64,000 bases of DNA from Roseiarcus sp963806935 (GCA_963806935.1 CAWEAT010000022.1:186001-250000), one strand, 5' to 3'. Counted from the first letter of the stretch, positions 45,042-54,536 are shown. A program made the numbers and translations. Notes: generated by a model not told the origin, from the letters alone.

Positions 45042-46649
45042 TCACTTCGGCCCGACGGCGCAAGTGAAATTCGCGGCGGAGTTGGTGTCTCCGTCGCCCT
45101 TGTACAAGGCGCGCTGCGGGTACGGGCAGAGCGGCCGCTGCATCTCAATTCCCTTGGACGCGTCGCCGCCGACGTATTTCGTCGCGATGACCTGATCCGG
45201 CGCGACGCCGTCCTCGACCCAATGCGAGAGCGCGGTGAACATATCATGCTCCGGGTCCAAGGCTGGCGGCTGCGCTCCGCCGAATGCCGACAGAGTTCGA
45301 ACCGGTTCGGACCGTCGCCGAAGCCGCAATGGCCCATGCCGGGGACCATGAAGAGCCGAGCGAACTCTTTCGTCTTTTCTTCGCCGCCGAACTTGCTCGT
45401 GAGGCCCTTGTAGAAGTCGACGGTCTGCCCGATCGGAACGATCGGATCCGCCCAGCCCTGGAAGAGGATCAGCTTCCCGCCGCGGTCGCGGAACTTGGTG
45501 ACGTCGCCCGTGACCGCGCCGTTGAGCACCGGCCCGAGCTGCGGCGTCGACCTTCACCATGTCGGTCTCGACGTCGAACGTGCGCCAATCCCAGTTTGGG
45601 CCAAACACCCATTTGAAGAGGCCGTCGAACCCCGGCTCGCCCGGGGCGTTGCCGGGCGCCTCGAGGAAGCCCCAGTTGAAGACCCCTGCCTCGGCGCCCG
45701 GCTGCTCGCCGTAGAACAGCGGCTTGCCGTTATGATCGGCGGGGCCGAGATAGATCGCCTTCGCGGTCTCGACCTGTTCCGGGGTCAGGCAATCGTCGGC
45801 CGCGGCGCCCTTGCAGGTCAGCGCGGCGGGGTCGAAGTCGCAGGCCAACGGGTCGGCGATGAACGGATCGGACTTGAGGCCGTTGCCCTTGGCGCCGCAG
45901 GCGGCGATGGCCGACTTGGTGAGAAGCGCGAGGTTGGCGTCGGAGAGCTTGTGCCCGGGCTTCAGGTTCGCGGCCTGGAAGCTCGTCACCGCGACCGCGT
46001 GCCCCCACGTCCGGCTGACGACGGGCGCGCCAGCGAGAATGCCGTCGAAGTCCTCCGGGAAATACTCCGCCTCGATCAGCCCCTGCTGACCGCCTGTCGA
46101 GCAGCCGGTGTAATAGGAGCGCTTGGGGTCTGCGCCATAGAACGCCTTCGCGATCTGCTTGCCGGCGACCGCCGCCTCGTGGGTCCCCAGCATTCCCCAG
46201 TCTTTCCACTTGTCCGGATGACCGACGAGGGCGTCGCCGTTGAGCGGGGTCGCCGGCGCCATCCCGAGATCTGTCATCGCGGAGGCGTATCCGCGCTTGA
46301 TCGCGGCTTCCATCGCGCCGTAATTGTAGGCGAGGACGCCCGCGTAGCCGCCGTTGCCGTTGACGTGGAAGACGCTCTTCCACCCCTCGTTGGGCATCCA
46401 TAGCTCGACGCGAACATCGGAGTCGGGCGCGTCTTTCACCGAGGCGACGACGCGGCAAAACGCCGGCATGTCCTTGCGCGTCACTTTGTCTTCGGTCGTG
46501 AGGTCGCCGGCCGGAACCGCCTGTGCGCTGATGATTGTCGTGTCGGCGATTTTAGCCGATTTTAGCCCCTCGCAGTCGACTGCAAGCGCCGGCGACGACA
46601 ACGCAAAGGCCGACAGCGCCACGACTACCGCGATGTCTCCCTTTCGCAT
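45042..46649 (-). CDS. Secreted tannase / feruloyl-esterase family hydrolase
   Basis: Hydrolyses ester bonds of aromatic acids such as gallate or ferulate. 535 codons with a Sec signal peptide (MRKGDIAVVVALSAF, cleaved near ALA at 23). The family's CS-D-HC catalytic set is visible: Cys183-Ser184 (YTGCSTGGQQG), Asp in QGWADPIVP and His-Cys in VPGMGHCGFG. The Asp and His-Cys lie in a different frame from the rest because of two compensating shifts near 45540 and 45298; the end returns to frame. It is embedded in the ABC operon, suggesting periplasmic release of the imported ligand. Confidence 0.85.
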   Translation of the reverse strand: MRKGDIAVVVALSAFALSSPALAVDCEGLKSAKIADTTIISAQAVPAGDLTTEDKVTRKDMPAFCRVVASVKDAPDSDVRVELWMPNEGWKSVFHVNGNGGYAGVLAYNYGAMEAAIKRGYASAMTDLGMAPATPLNGDALVGHPDKWKDWGMLGTHEAAVAGKQIAKAFYGADPKRSYYTGCSTGGQQGLIEAEYFPEDFDGILAGAPVVSRTWGHAVAVTSFQAANLKPGHKLSDANLALLTKSAIAACGAKGNGLKSDPFIADPLACDFDPAALTCKGAAADDCLTPEQVETAKAIYLGPADHNGKPLFYGEQPGAEAGVFNWGFLEAPGNAPGEPGFDGLFKWVFGPNWDWRTFDVETDMVKVDAAARAGAQRRGHGRRHQVPRPRREADPLPGLGGSDRSDRADRRLLQGPHEQVRRRRKDERVRSALHGPRHGPLRLRRRSEPVRTLSAFGGAQPPALDPEHDMFTALSHWVEDGVAPDQVIATKYVGGDASKGIEMQRPLCPYPQRALYKGDGDTNSAANFTCAVGPK

Positions 46650-46681
46650 GTTTCAACCTCCCGTTCGAGTTTTGCCGCGTT

Positions 46682-47665
46682 CTAGATGTCGCCCTGCTGG
46701 GCGGTCTGTTCGTCGCGCGGGTTGACGACGCTGTCGATGACGATCGCGATGAGGAGGATCAGGCCCCTGATCACGTTCTGCAGCGTGTACTGGATGTTCA
46801 TGATGGTCATCCCGTTGAGCAGGATGCCGATGAGCAACGTGCCGACAATCACGTTGCGGATGCCTCCGCGGCCGCCCGAAAGCCCGACGCCGCCGAGAAC
46901 CACGACCAGGATGATATCGTAGATCATCGAGGAATTCACGACCGCGGTGTTCATGCTGTTGACCGCGGTGGCGGTAATGAGCCCGGCGAGATAGGCGACC
47001 GTCGCGGAAACGGCGTATTGCAGGACGACGACCGGGCGCACCGGGGCGCCCGAGATGCGCGCCGCGGCGAAATTGTCGCCGAGCGCATAGATGAACCGCC
47101 CCTGCTTGGTGAAACGCAGGAACGCGAAACCGAGGGCGGCGACGAGGGCGAAGAACAGGATCGGCGTCGGAACGCCAAAGACGAAGCCGCCTCCGATCCA
47201 GGCGATGCCGCCGGCGCTTGCGGGCATGTACACCACATAGAGAGGGACGAGGAAGTAGCGGGCGAAGCCATAGGCGAACGCGGCGACGCCGAGGGTCGCG
47301 AATAGAGCGGGAATCTCGAGATAGGCGATCAGCACGCCGTTCATCACCCCGACGGCGAGCGCGAACAGGTATCCGAGCGCCAGCGCGAGCGGGATCGAGG
47401 CGCCGGTATTCGCCAGGTGGAACGCCCACGCGGCCGACATCGCGTAGATGGTGACGATCGTAAGGTCGATGCCGCGCCCGATGACGACAATCGCCATCCC
47501 GACGCCGAGAATACCCAAAGTGGAGACGCTGCGCAGCAGCGTCAGAATATTGTTCGGGCTCAAAAATCCCTTGAGAAAGAATGAGAACACGCAAAACAGA
47601 ACAATCGCGATCAAGAGTACGATTTTCTCTTGAGTCAGAGCCGCGTTTCCGATCCGTCCGAGCAT
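46682..47665 (-). CDS. Ribose-type ABC transporter permease
   Basis: Inner-membrane permease, 327 residues with about nine predicted helices. Family motifs are VGMAIVVIGRGIDLTIVTIYAM and ALGDNFAAARISGAPVR with VLGGVGLSGGRGGIRNV. It is the first gene of the minus-strand operon and pairs with the second, fused permease downstream. The ATP-binding subunit is the last gene. The 3' end is duplicated as a remnant near 45000. Confidence 0.92.
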   Translation of the reverse strand: MLGRIGNAALTQEKIVLLIAIVLFCVFSFFLKGFLSPNNILTLLRSVSTLGILGVGMAIVVIGRGIDLTIVTIYAMSAAWAFHLANTGASIPLALALGYLFALAVGVMNGVLIAYLEIPALFATLGVAAFAYGFARYFLVPLYVVYMPASAGGIAWIGGGFVFGVPTPILFFALVAALGFAFLRFTKQGRFIYALGDNFAAARISGAPVRPVVVLQYAVSATVAYLAGLITATAVNSMNTAVVNSSMIYDIILVVVLGGVGLSGGRGGIRNVIVGTLLIGILLNGMTIMNIQYTLQNVIRGLILLIAIVIDSVVNPRDEQTAQQGDI

Positions 47666-48038
47666 GATGTTCCCGGCTTGCGGTTCTCGAACGCCACCGC
47701 GACGACTGCGCGGGCGGCGCCGTTGTCATCTTTTGTTCATACTATTTCAGACTGGATCGCATGTTGGCTTGCGCGACAGCGCACAGCTTTGCCTGCAGCG
47801 CAAAAGCACGTTCTGAAAATTGGAAGGATGTTTCGACCACCTGGATGAGTAACATCAAAGCCCTGTCCCAGAAGCCGCTCTTGCCTTTCGCGGACGGGCG
47901 CATCGCTACGCTGGTTGACGAACGTTTGGGAAACGGCCAGCCGGCGCGCGCGGCGAGCGGGACCCGCGTAAGTCGCGGAGGCGCACGCAGGAGCCGAATG
48001 CCGGCTCCGCCCGAAAGACGGAATTTCCGGAGGAAACC
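47666..48038. other. Divergent promoter region between permease and AraC genes
   Basis: About 370 bp separating the ABC-tannase operon (minus) from its likely regulator (plus). It should hold both promoters and the AraC-type operator. I could not recognise a specific repeat operator by eye, and the short frames here lack support. Confidence 0.55.
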
Positions 48039-49058
48039 ATGCAGGTCGTTTTCGACACCAAGACTGTGGCGGCCGCCAAGCGCCGGCAGGCGTGGCGCGA
48101 CGCCATCTGTGAAATCTACCTGCAGGTCGATTGCGCGGCCGAGCAGCAAGGCGACTATGACGGCTTGGTCCGCGAAATGCGATTTGGCGACGTGACGCTC
48201 ACCGACGCGCTGCTTTCGCCCCAGTCGGTGCATCGCCAAAGCCAGCATATCGCGCATTTCGACAAGGATTATTACTACGCTGGAATAGAGCAAATCGGAC
48301 GCCTTGATATTCTGCAGGGCGGTTCGTCGCTTGCAATACGCCCCGGGATGGGCGGTTTGTATTACGCCAACGAGCCTTACGAACTGCGCTGCAACGTCAA
48401 GACGCGCCAGTTCTGGATCGAACTGCCGCGCGAAGCGTTCGACAGACGCTTCGAGTTGGGCCGGCCGCCGCTGCTCACGCCTGTCGATCTCGGCAAGGGG
48501 CTTGGGCGCATCGCCGCCGAATTCTGCGCTTCGTTGGCGTCGGAAGGCGCTGGCCTCGATCCGCACACCAGAGCATTGCTGGGCGAGCAGTTTATGGACA
48601 TCTTCGCCATGGCTTTAAGCGGCGGGCCGGGCCGTCAGCCAGAGTCCGAGACGAGCGTGCAGCGGGCGCGTTTGCGGTCGGTGAAGGCCTACATCGACGC
48701 GCATTTGGGCGACGCCAACTTGTCGCTCGGCGCCATCGCGAAGAAGAACGGGATATCGCTGCGCTATCTTCATCAGCTGTTTCGGCAGACGGACATGTCG
48801 GCCTCCGAGTGGTTGAGGCTCAGAAGACTGGAGCGATCGTACGATATGCTCGCCTCGCCGCAGCAGGCCGCGCATTCGATCACCGAAATCGCTTATTCGA
48901 TGGGTTTCAACAGCTCGTCCCATTTCAGCAATCTTTTTCGGGCGCAGTTCGGCGTGCGGCCGTCGGATGTTCGGGGAACGTCTGTCGCAGCGGGTCTGCA
49001 CCGAAAGCCGCTTGTTCCGGACGAGCACGAGGGATCGCGGGAAGATAACTTCGACTGA
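48039..49058 (+). CDS. AraC-family transcriptional regulator
   Basis: 339 residues. The N-terminal part (about 1-200) resembles the AraC-binding-like domain of FeaR/NitR-type regulators, with SPQSVHRQSQHIAHFDKDYYY. The C-terminal HTH pair spans about 220-320, with LSLGAIAKKNGISLRYLHQL and ITEIAYSMGFNSSSHFSNLF. Divergent placement next to the ABC-tannase operon suggests it controls that operon in response to the imported compound. Inducer unknown. Confidence 0.87.
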   Translation: MQVVFDTKTVAAAKRRQAWRDAICEIYLQVDCAAEQQGDYDGLVREMRFGDVTLTDALLSPQSVHRQSQHIAHFDKDYYYAGIEQIGRLDILQGGSSLAIRPGMGGLYYANEPYELRCNVKTRQFWIELPREAFDRRFELGRPPLLTPVDLGKGLGRIAAEFCASLASEGAGLDPHTRALLGEQFMDIFAMALSGGPGRQPESETSVQRARLRSVKAYIDAHLGDANLSLGAIAKKNGISLRYLHQLFRQTDMSASEWLRLRRLERSYDMLASPQQAAHSITEIAYSMGFNSSSHFSNLFRAQFGVRPSDVRGTSVAAGLHRKPLVPDEHEGSREDNFD

Positions 49059-49223
49059 CGAGCTGGCGCGGTCTCGACCCGGGGCAATGTTGCAATCGCC
49101 TGACGCGGCTCCGCTTCGGGACGCGAGCCGGGAGAGGGCTTTGTCTGGTTCTCGCGCGCCGCGCGTGCTAAGGCCGCGCCGCTTGCCGTCCCGGCCAGGC
49201 CCCGATCGAAGGAAGTTCGGCCA

Positions 49224-50522
49224 ATGACCGTTTCCGCTCCCGCATCCATCCGTTCGAACTCGTTCTTTTCCGCCCCGCTCTCCGCCGCCGATCCGGAGAT
49301 CGCGCGGGCGATCGAGCTCGAGCTCGGTCGTCAGCGCGATTCGATCGAGCTCATTGCCTCGGAGAACATCGTCTCGCGGGCGGTGCTCGAGGCGCAGGGC
49401 TCGGTCATGACCAACAAATACGCGGAAGGTTATTCGGGCCGCCGCTACTATGGCGGCTGCCAGTTCGTCGACATCGCCGAGAACCTGGCGATCGAGCGCG
49501 CCTGCCGGCTGTTCGACTGCCGGTTCGCCAATGTGCAGCCGAATTCAGGCAGCCAGGCCAACCAGGGCGTGTTCATGGCCCTCATGCAGCCCGGCGACAC
49601 GTTCATGGGCCTCGATCTCGCCGCCGGCGGCCATTTGACCCATGGCTCGCCGGTCAACATGTCCGGCCGCTGGTTCAAGGTCGTCCCCTATACCGTCGAT
49701 CGAACGTCGCAGCGGATCGACATGGACGCGGTCGAGGCGCTGGCCCGCGAGCACAAGCCCAAGCTCATTATGGCCGGCGGCTCGGCCTATGCGCGGCACT
49801 GGGATTTCGCCCGCTTCCGCGCGATATGCGACGCGGTCGGCGCTCATTTCGTCGTCGACATCGCCCATTTCGCCGGCCTCGTCGCGGGCGGCGCCCACCC
49901 CTCGCCATTCCCGCACGCCCATGTCGTGACGACCACGACCCACAAGACCCTGCGCGGCCCTCGCGGCGGCATGATCCTGACCAACGACGCCGAACTCGCC
50001 AAGAAGATCAATTCGGCGATCTTCCCGGGCCTCCAGGGCGGGCCGCTCATGCATGTCATCGCCGCCAAGGCGGTGGCGTTCCACGAGGCGCTGACGCCCG
50101 AATTCAAGCTTTACGCCCATGCCGTCGTCGCCAACGCCAAGGCGTTGGCCGAGCCGATCCTCGCCGGCGGCTACAAGCTTGTGAGCGGGGGCACCGACAA
50201 CCACCTGATGCTGGTCGATCTCACGCCGAAGGGCCTGACCGGCAAGGCTGCAGAGGCGGCGCTCGACCGCGCCAACATCACCTGCAACAAGAACGGCATT
50301 CCGTTCGACCCGCAGAAGCCGATGGTGACGTCAGGGATTCGGCTCGGATCGCCCGCCGCCACCTCGCGCGGCTTCGGGACAGCGGAATTCGCCAAGGTCG
50401 GACGGCTGATCGTCGAAGTTCTCGACGGCTTGGCGGCGAACGGCGAATTGGGGAATGGTGGGGTCGAGGCGAAGGTGAAGGCGGACGTCGCCGAACTGAC
50501 GCGGCGGTTCCCGATCTACTAA
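49224..50522 (+). CDS. glyA: Serine hydroxymethyltransferase
   Basis: Interconverts serine and glycine, feeding one-carbon units to folate. 432 residues. PLP-binding Lys241 lies in TTTTHKTLRGPRGG; ELIASENIVSRAVLEAQGS and YPGRRYYGG-like GYSGRRYYGGCQ are typical. It heads the conserved glyA-nrdR-ribD-ribE block, with nrdR 31 bp downstream. Confidence 0.97.
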   Translation: MTVSAPASIRSNSFFSAPLSAADPEIARAIELELGRQRDSIELIASENIVSRAVLEAQGSVMTNKYAEGYSGRRYYGGCQFVDIAENLAIERACRLFDCRFANVQPNSGSQANQGVFMALMQPGDTFMGLDLAAGGHLTHGSPVNMSGRWFKVVPYTVDRTSQRIDMDAVEALAREHKPKLIMAGGSAYARHWDFARFRAICDAVGAHFVVDIAHFAGLVAGGAHPSPFPHAHVVTTTTHKTLRGPRGGMILTNDAELAKKINSAIFPGLQGGPLMHVIAAKAVAFHEALTPEFKLYAHAVVANAKALAEPILAGGYKLVSGGTDNHLMLVDLTPKGLTGKAAEAALDRANITCNKNGIPFDPQKPMVTSGIRLGSPAATSRGFGTAEFAKVGRLIVEVLDGLAANGELGNGGVEAKVKADVAELTRRFPIY

Positions 50523-50553
50523 GCGGCGGGACGGACGATGAAGGGCGGCTCAG

Positions 50554-51063
50554 ATGCGATGCCCCTATTGCGGCGGGCTCGATACGCAGGTCAAGGATTC
50601 CCGGCCGACTGAGGATGCTTCGTCGATTCGCCGGCGTCGCATCTGTCCCGATTGCGGCGGGCGGTTCACGACCTTCGAGCGGGTGCAGCTGCGCGAACTC
50701 ATGGTGGTCAAGAAGAACGGCCGCCGCGCGCCGTTCGACCGCGACAAGCTCGTGCGCTCGGTGCAGGTCGCGCTCCGCAAGCGGTCGGTCGAGCCCGAGC
50801 GGGTCGAGCGGATGATCAATGGCGTCGTCCGCCAGCTCGAAAGCCAGACCGACGGCGACATTCCCACGGAGCGGATCGGCGAACTGGTCATGGAGGGGCT
50901 GAAGGCGCTCGACGACGTCGCCTATGTGCGCTTCGCCTCGGTCTACCGCAATTTCCGCGAGGCGCGCGACTTCAACGCCATCGTCGGCGAGCTCGAGGCC
51001 GAGCCCGATCCGGCTCCGGCGCGGCCAACGGTCCGCCAACGCCGGGACGCGCCCGCTTCATGA
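50554..51063 (+). CDS. nrdR: Transcriptional repressor NrdR
   Basis: ATP/dATP-sensing repressor of ribonucleotide reductase genes. 169 residues: an N-terminal zinc ribbon (CPYC and CPDC pairs, residues 3-34) followed by an ATP-cone domain (KKNGRRAPFDRDKLVRSV). Its TGA overlaps the ribD ATG. The arrangement after glyA and before ribD is standard in alphaproteobacteria. Confidence 0.97.
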   Translation: MRCPYCGGLDTQVKDSRPTEDASSIRRRRICPDCGGRFTTFERVQLRELMVVKKNGRRAPFDRDKLVRSVQVALRKRSVEPERVERMINGVVRQLESQTDGDIPTERIGELVMEGLKALDDVAYVRFASVYRNFREARDFNAIVGELEAEPDPAPARPTVRQRRDAPAS

Positions 51064-52187
51064 GCGAAGCCGCAGGCGCGGGGACCGACGAGGACCTGCG
51101 CTGGATGACGGGAGCGCTCAATCTCGGCTCGCGGTCGCTCGGCCTCGCAGCGCCCAATCCGTCGGTTGGCGCGATCCTGGTCAAGGACGGGGCGGTGGTC
51201 GGGCGCGGAGCGACGGCGCCGGGCGGAAGGCCGCATGCCGAGCGGATCGCGATCGGGCGCGCAGGCGAGGCCGCGCGCGGCGCGACGCTCTACGTGACGC
51301 TCGAGCCGTGCTCCCACACCGGCGTCTCGCCGCCCTGCGCCGACGCGATCATCGAGGCCGGCGTCGCCCGGGTCGTGTCGGCGATGGAGGACCCGAATCC
51401 GCTCGTCGGCGGCGAAGGGCACGCGCGGCTGCGCGCGGCGGGGATCGCGGTCACGGTCGGGCCGGGCGCCGCTCAGGCGCGGCGCGACCATCTCGGCCAC
51501 ATCCTCCGCGTGACGGCAGGACGGCCGTGCGTGACGCTGAAGCTCGCGGAGACGGCGGACGGCTTCGCCTCGGGCGACGCGCATGACGGACGCCTGCGCA
51601 TCACCGGGCCGATCGCCGACCTTCGCGTCCAGGTCATGCGCTCGACCCACGAGGCGATCATGGTCGGCGTCGGGACGGCGCTGGCCGACGATCCGGCGCT
51701 GACGGTGCGCCTGCCGGCGGTCGACCTCAAGCCGTTGCGCGTCGTGCTCGACCGCCGCCTGCGTTTGCCCGTGCGCTCGCGCCTCGCGGCGACCGCGCGC
51801 GATGTTCCGACCCTCGTCATCGCCGGGCCCGACGCGGCGGAGGAGGCGGCTCGGCGCCTCGCCGACCTCGGCGTTGAGGTCGAGCGAGTCGGCGTCGACG
51901 CGGAGGGCGGGATCGATCTTCACCAAGCCCTGCGGGCGCTCGCCTCGCGCGGGATCACCCGCGTCTTCAGCGAGGGGGGCCCGCGCGTCGCTGGCCGGCT
52001 CATCGCGCTCAAGCTCGCGGACACGGTCGCGCTCATCACCGCGGAGAAGCCGCTCGGCCGGCCGGGCGTTCCGGCGCTCGGCGAGGAAGCGCGCGCGACG
52101 CTCCTGGACGGATCGCGCTATCGACCGCATGAAACGCTGGCCTATGGACCCGACACGATGCGGATCTGGGAGCGGATCGAATCGTAG
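51060..52187 (+). CDS. ribD: Bifunctional riboflavin deaminase-reductase
   Basis: Carries out the second and third steps of riboflavin synthesis. 375 residues from MSEAAGAGTDED, the ATG overlapping the nrdR stop. The deaminase half has zinc-binding GGRPHAERIAI and LEPCSHTGVSPPCADA; the reductase half (from about 150) has LKLAETADGFAS and VFSEGGPRVAG. ribE normally follows directly but is separated here by about 730 bp containing a minus-strand ORFan. Confidence 0.95.
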   Translation: MSEAAGAGTDEDLRWMTGALNLGSRSLGLAAPNPSVGAILVKDGAVVGRGATAPGGRPHAERIAIGRAGEAARGATLYVTLEPCSHTGVSPPCADAIIEAGVARVVSAMEDPNPLVGGEGHARLRAAGIAVTVGPGAAQARRDHLGHILRVTAGRPCVTLKLAETADGFASGDAHDGRLRITGPIADLRVQVMRSTHEAIMVGVGTALADDPALTVRLPAVDLKPLRVVLDRRLRLPVRSRLAATARDVPTLVIAGPDAAEEAARRLADLGVEVERVGVDAEGGIDLHQALRALASRGITRVFSEGGPRVAGRLIALKLADTVALITAEKPLGRPGVPALGEEARATLLDGSRYRPHETLAYGPDTMRIWERIES

Positions 52188-52201
52188 CGCCGCGACGACC
52201 C

Positions 52202-52852
52202 TCAGACCCGCTCCCGAGCCAGCGACGCCTGCACGGACAACAGTTCGCACTGAGTGCGTCGGAAGTATAGGCGTCCGTCGCTGTCAAGTACTGGCAATAA
52301 TTCCGAGCCAATCGGGTTTGCGTCTATAGTTCTATGTCGCTCAATTGCGATTTTCATAGAGATTACAACCGTATCAATCCTTTTCGTCACATAGAGCTCG
52401 ACCAAATGCCGTAACATTTTGGTTTGAACGTGGATCTGGAGTCGCGGCGAGCGAACATCCAATTCATTCCAGATCATCCTGGCCGACCGTTGGTGGTCAG
52501 ATGGGCTGAAATCCTCGTCGCTTTGTGCGAACGCCGCGACATCGACCGCAAAATGGTCAAAAGTTTTCGCTCTGTCGCCGACCGACAGCGCGTTCGCAAC
52601 TGTTCCGACGCCGTGTAGAACCGAATATTGCAGCGGCGACCGCGGCGGACGAACAGTGGAATCGTCGGAAATCATGCGCGGCTGACGAAAAATGTCGTTG
52701 AAAGTGACGTCAATGTCCAGCCAATACAGGGTGGACCGCGGATCAGGCCGATCGCGAAACGAGGTTTGACCGGACCCTGACGTCATGATTCGAATGTAGC
52801 TCTTATGCCCTGACATAAATCTATCATGCAATCGGTCGTAGCGGAATAACAT
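52202..52852 (-). CDS. ORFan inserted between ribD and ribE
   Basis: 216 residues from the Met at 52852 (MLFRYDRLHDRFMSGH); an upstream Met would overlap ribE. The segment is visibly lower in GC than its neighbours and its codon use differs, with many AT-ending codons. The protein looks soluble, with no signal peptide or membrane helix, and contains YWLDIDVTFNDIF and LVELYVTKRIDTVVISMK. I recognise no domain. The antisense position inside an operon and the composition suggest recent acquisition. Confidence 0.55.
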   Translation of the reverse strand: MLFRYDRLHDRFMSGHKSYIRIMTSGSGQTSFRDRPDPRSTLYWLDIDVTFNDIFRQPRMISDDSTVRPPRSPLQYSVLHGVGTVANALSVGDRAKTFDHFAVDVAAFAQSDEDFSPSDHQRSARMIWNELDVRSPRLQIHVQTKMLRHLVELYVTKRIDTVVISMKIAIERHRTIDANPIGSELLPVLDSDGRLYFRRTQCELLSVQASLARERV

Positions 52853-52915
52853 ACGCGCGAGCGGCGCGAATAATTTGGTGCGCGTCAAAAAGACGCGGTC
52901 TGACGAGAGCCTCAA

Positions 52916-53531
52916 ATGTTCACGGGAATTATCAGCGACGTCGGCGAAGTGATTGAAATGACGCCAAGCCGGGAGCGCAATCGGCTCCGAATCGCCAGCG
53001 CCTATCGCGGCGGGGTCGATCGATGTCGGCGCTTCGATCGCCAACTCGGGCGCGTGCCTGACGGTCGTCGGCGTCGAATCGCGGGGGGCGGGGTCGGCGA
53101 TCGATTACGACGTCGGCGCCGAGACGCTCGCGGTCACGACGCTCGGGCAGTGGCGGCTGGGAACCCGCGTCAACCTCGAGCGGGCGCTGAAGGTCGGCGA
53201 CGAGCTCGGCGGGCATATGGTCTCGGGCCACGTCGATGGGATCGCGGAGATCGTCTCCCGGCGCGATTTCGACGGCATGGCGCACTTCCGCTTCCACGCT
53301 CCGAAGGACCTGGCGAAGTTCATCGCCGTCAAAGGCTCGGTCGCGCTCGACGGGACGTCGCTCACCGTGAACGCGGTCGAGGGCGACATGTTCGAAGTGT
53401 TGCTGATCCCGCACACGCTGAAAGTGACGACCTGGGGCGGGCGCAAGGCGGGCGACCGCGTCAACATCGAGGTCGACCAGATGGCCCGCTACGCCGCGCG
53501 GCTCATGGAGGTAGGGCAGGGGATTCGCTGA
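52916..53531 (+). pseudogene. ribE: Riboflavin synthase alpha chain, frameshifted
   Basis: Dismutates lumazine to riboflavin. About 205 residues when repaired: it begins MFTGIISDVGEVIEM, breaks near 53016 at a GGCGGGG run, and resumes with SIDVGASIANSGACLTVVG, HMVSGHVDGIAEI, SVALDGTSLTVNAV and LKVTTWGGRKAGD. The two lumazine-binding repeats are both recognisable. An essential gene broken at a G-run points to a base-calling error. The 3' end overlaps convergent clpP by 43 bp. ribH and nusB, usually next, are absent here. Confidence 0.88.
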
Positions 53532-54145
53532 TCGGCAGAAGCTCCGCGTCGCTGCGGGTCGATGATGACCCGGTCGATCAGGCCCCATTCGCGCGCGCTT
53601 TCCGCGTTCATGAAATGGTCGCGGTCGAGCGTGCGCTCGACGTCTTCATAAGCTCGGCCGCAATGCTTGGCGTAGAGGCCAATCATCCGTCGCTTGGTCT
53701 GGAGCATCTCCTCGGCTTGAATGAGGATGTCGGACGCCTGCCCTGAAAATCCGCCGAGCGGCTGGTGGACGTGGAGACTGGCGTTGGGCAGCGCCGCGCG
53801 CTCGCCGGGCTCGCCCGCCATCAGGAGAAACGAACCCATCGACCGGGCGGTCCCGACGCAAAGCGTGCGGACGGGCGCCTTGATGAATTGCATCGTGTCA
53901 TACATCGCCAGCCCGCTCGTGACGACGCCGCCGTAGGAGTTGATGTAAAGGTCGATCGGCTTCTTCGGGTTCTCGGCCTCGAGGAACAGCAATTGCGCGC
54001 AGACGAGCGACGCCATGTCGTCGTTGACCTCGCCACTGAGAAAGACGATGCGCTCGCGAAGCAGGCGCGAGTAGATGTCGAAGGATCGCTCGCCGCGGCT
54101 CGACTGTTCGAGCACCATGGGGACGAGCTGCATCGTGTCGCGCAT
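53489..54145 (-). CDS. clpP: ClpP-family serine protease
   Basis: Proteolytic subunit of an ATP-dependent protease. 218 residues. The triad is Ser102 (GTARSMGSFLL), His127 (HVHQPLGG) and Asp176 (LDRDHFM). The oxyanion motif reads INSYGGVVTSG, with Tyr where most ClpPs have Pro. The N-terminus resembles the alphaproteobacterial form (LVPMVLEQSSRGERSFDIYSRLL). No clpX or tig is adjacent, so this may be a second, divergent ClpP. Confidence 0.9.
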   Translation of the reverse strand: MRDTMQLVPMVLEQSSRGERSFDIYSRLLRERIVFLSGEVNDDMASLVCAQLLFLEAENPKKPIDLYINSYGGVVTSGLAMYDTMQFIKAPVRTLCVGTARSMGSFLLMAGEPGERAALPNASLHVHQPLGGFSGQASDILIQAEEMLQTKRRMIGLYAKHCGRAYEDVERTLDRDHFMNAESAREWGLIDRVIIDPQRRGASADQRIPCPTSMSRAA

Positions 54146-54194
54146 GTCGCGAATTCCCTTGCACGTTCGAGGATTGGGCGGCTTCGAGCCGCCT

Positions 54195-54536
54195 TCAGGC
54201 GGCCAGGCTCAAGGGGCGAAGGTTGTCGTTGGCTCCCGCTCGGCGAGCGTCGCCCTCGATCCGGTGGATGATCCGGAACAGCGTGCCGCCCCGAGGTCCG
54301 GGCTCGATTCGGAACGTGACGGTGCTCTCGGGGCGCGGCGCGCCTTCGTCCCGCATCCGGTAGCGGATCTCAACGCCGGGAACGGACCCGATCGGCTCCG
54401 GCTCGGCGAGGTCCGCCTGCGGCAGCCACCGTTCGCGGAAGGCCGGAATGGCGATGGCCCGCCATACCTTTTCCGGCTTGGCGTCGAGTTCGACCTCGAG
54501 CGCGATTTCGGTCTCCTCGTTCGCAATGTCGCTCAT
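54195..54536 (-). CDS. SRPBCC/AHSA1-type protein paired with an ArsR regulator
   Basis: 113 residues from MSDIANEETEIALEV. The START-like opening EVELDAKPEKVWRAIAIPAFRERWL is typical of AHSA1 proteins, which bind hydrophobic ligands or act as chaperone-like cofactors. The ATG overlaps the stop of the ArsR gene, a very common pairing in which the SRPBCC protein is the regulated product. Ligand unknown. Confidence 0.85.
   Translation of the reverse strand: MSDIANEETEIALEVELDAKPEKVWRAIAIPAFRERWLPQADLAEPEPIGSVPGVEIRYRMRDEGAPRPESTVTFRIEPGPRGGTLFRIIHRIEGDARRAGANDNLRPLSLAA

Noticed and set aside
52916..53746. Single 276-codon frame through the ribE start
   Set aside because: After about 35 residues it leaves the riboflavin synthase sequence and becomes Arg-rich; the real protein continues in another frame.
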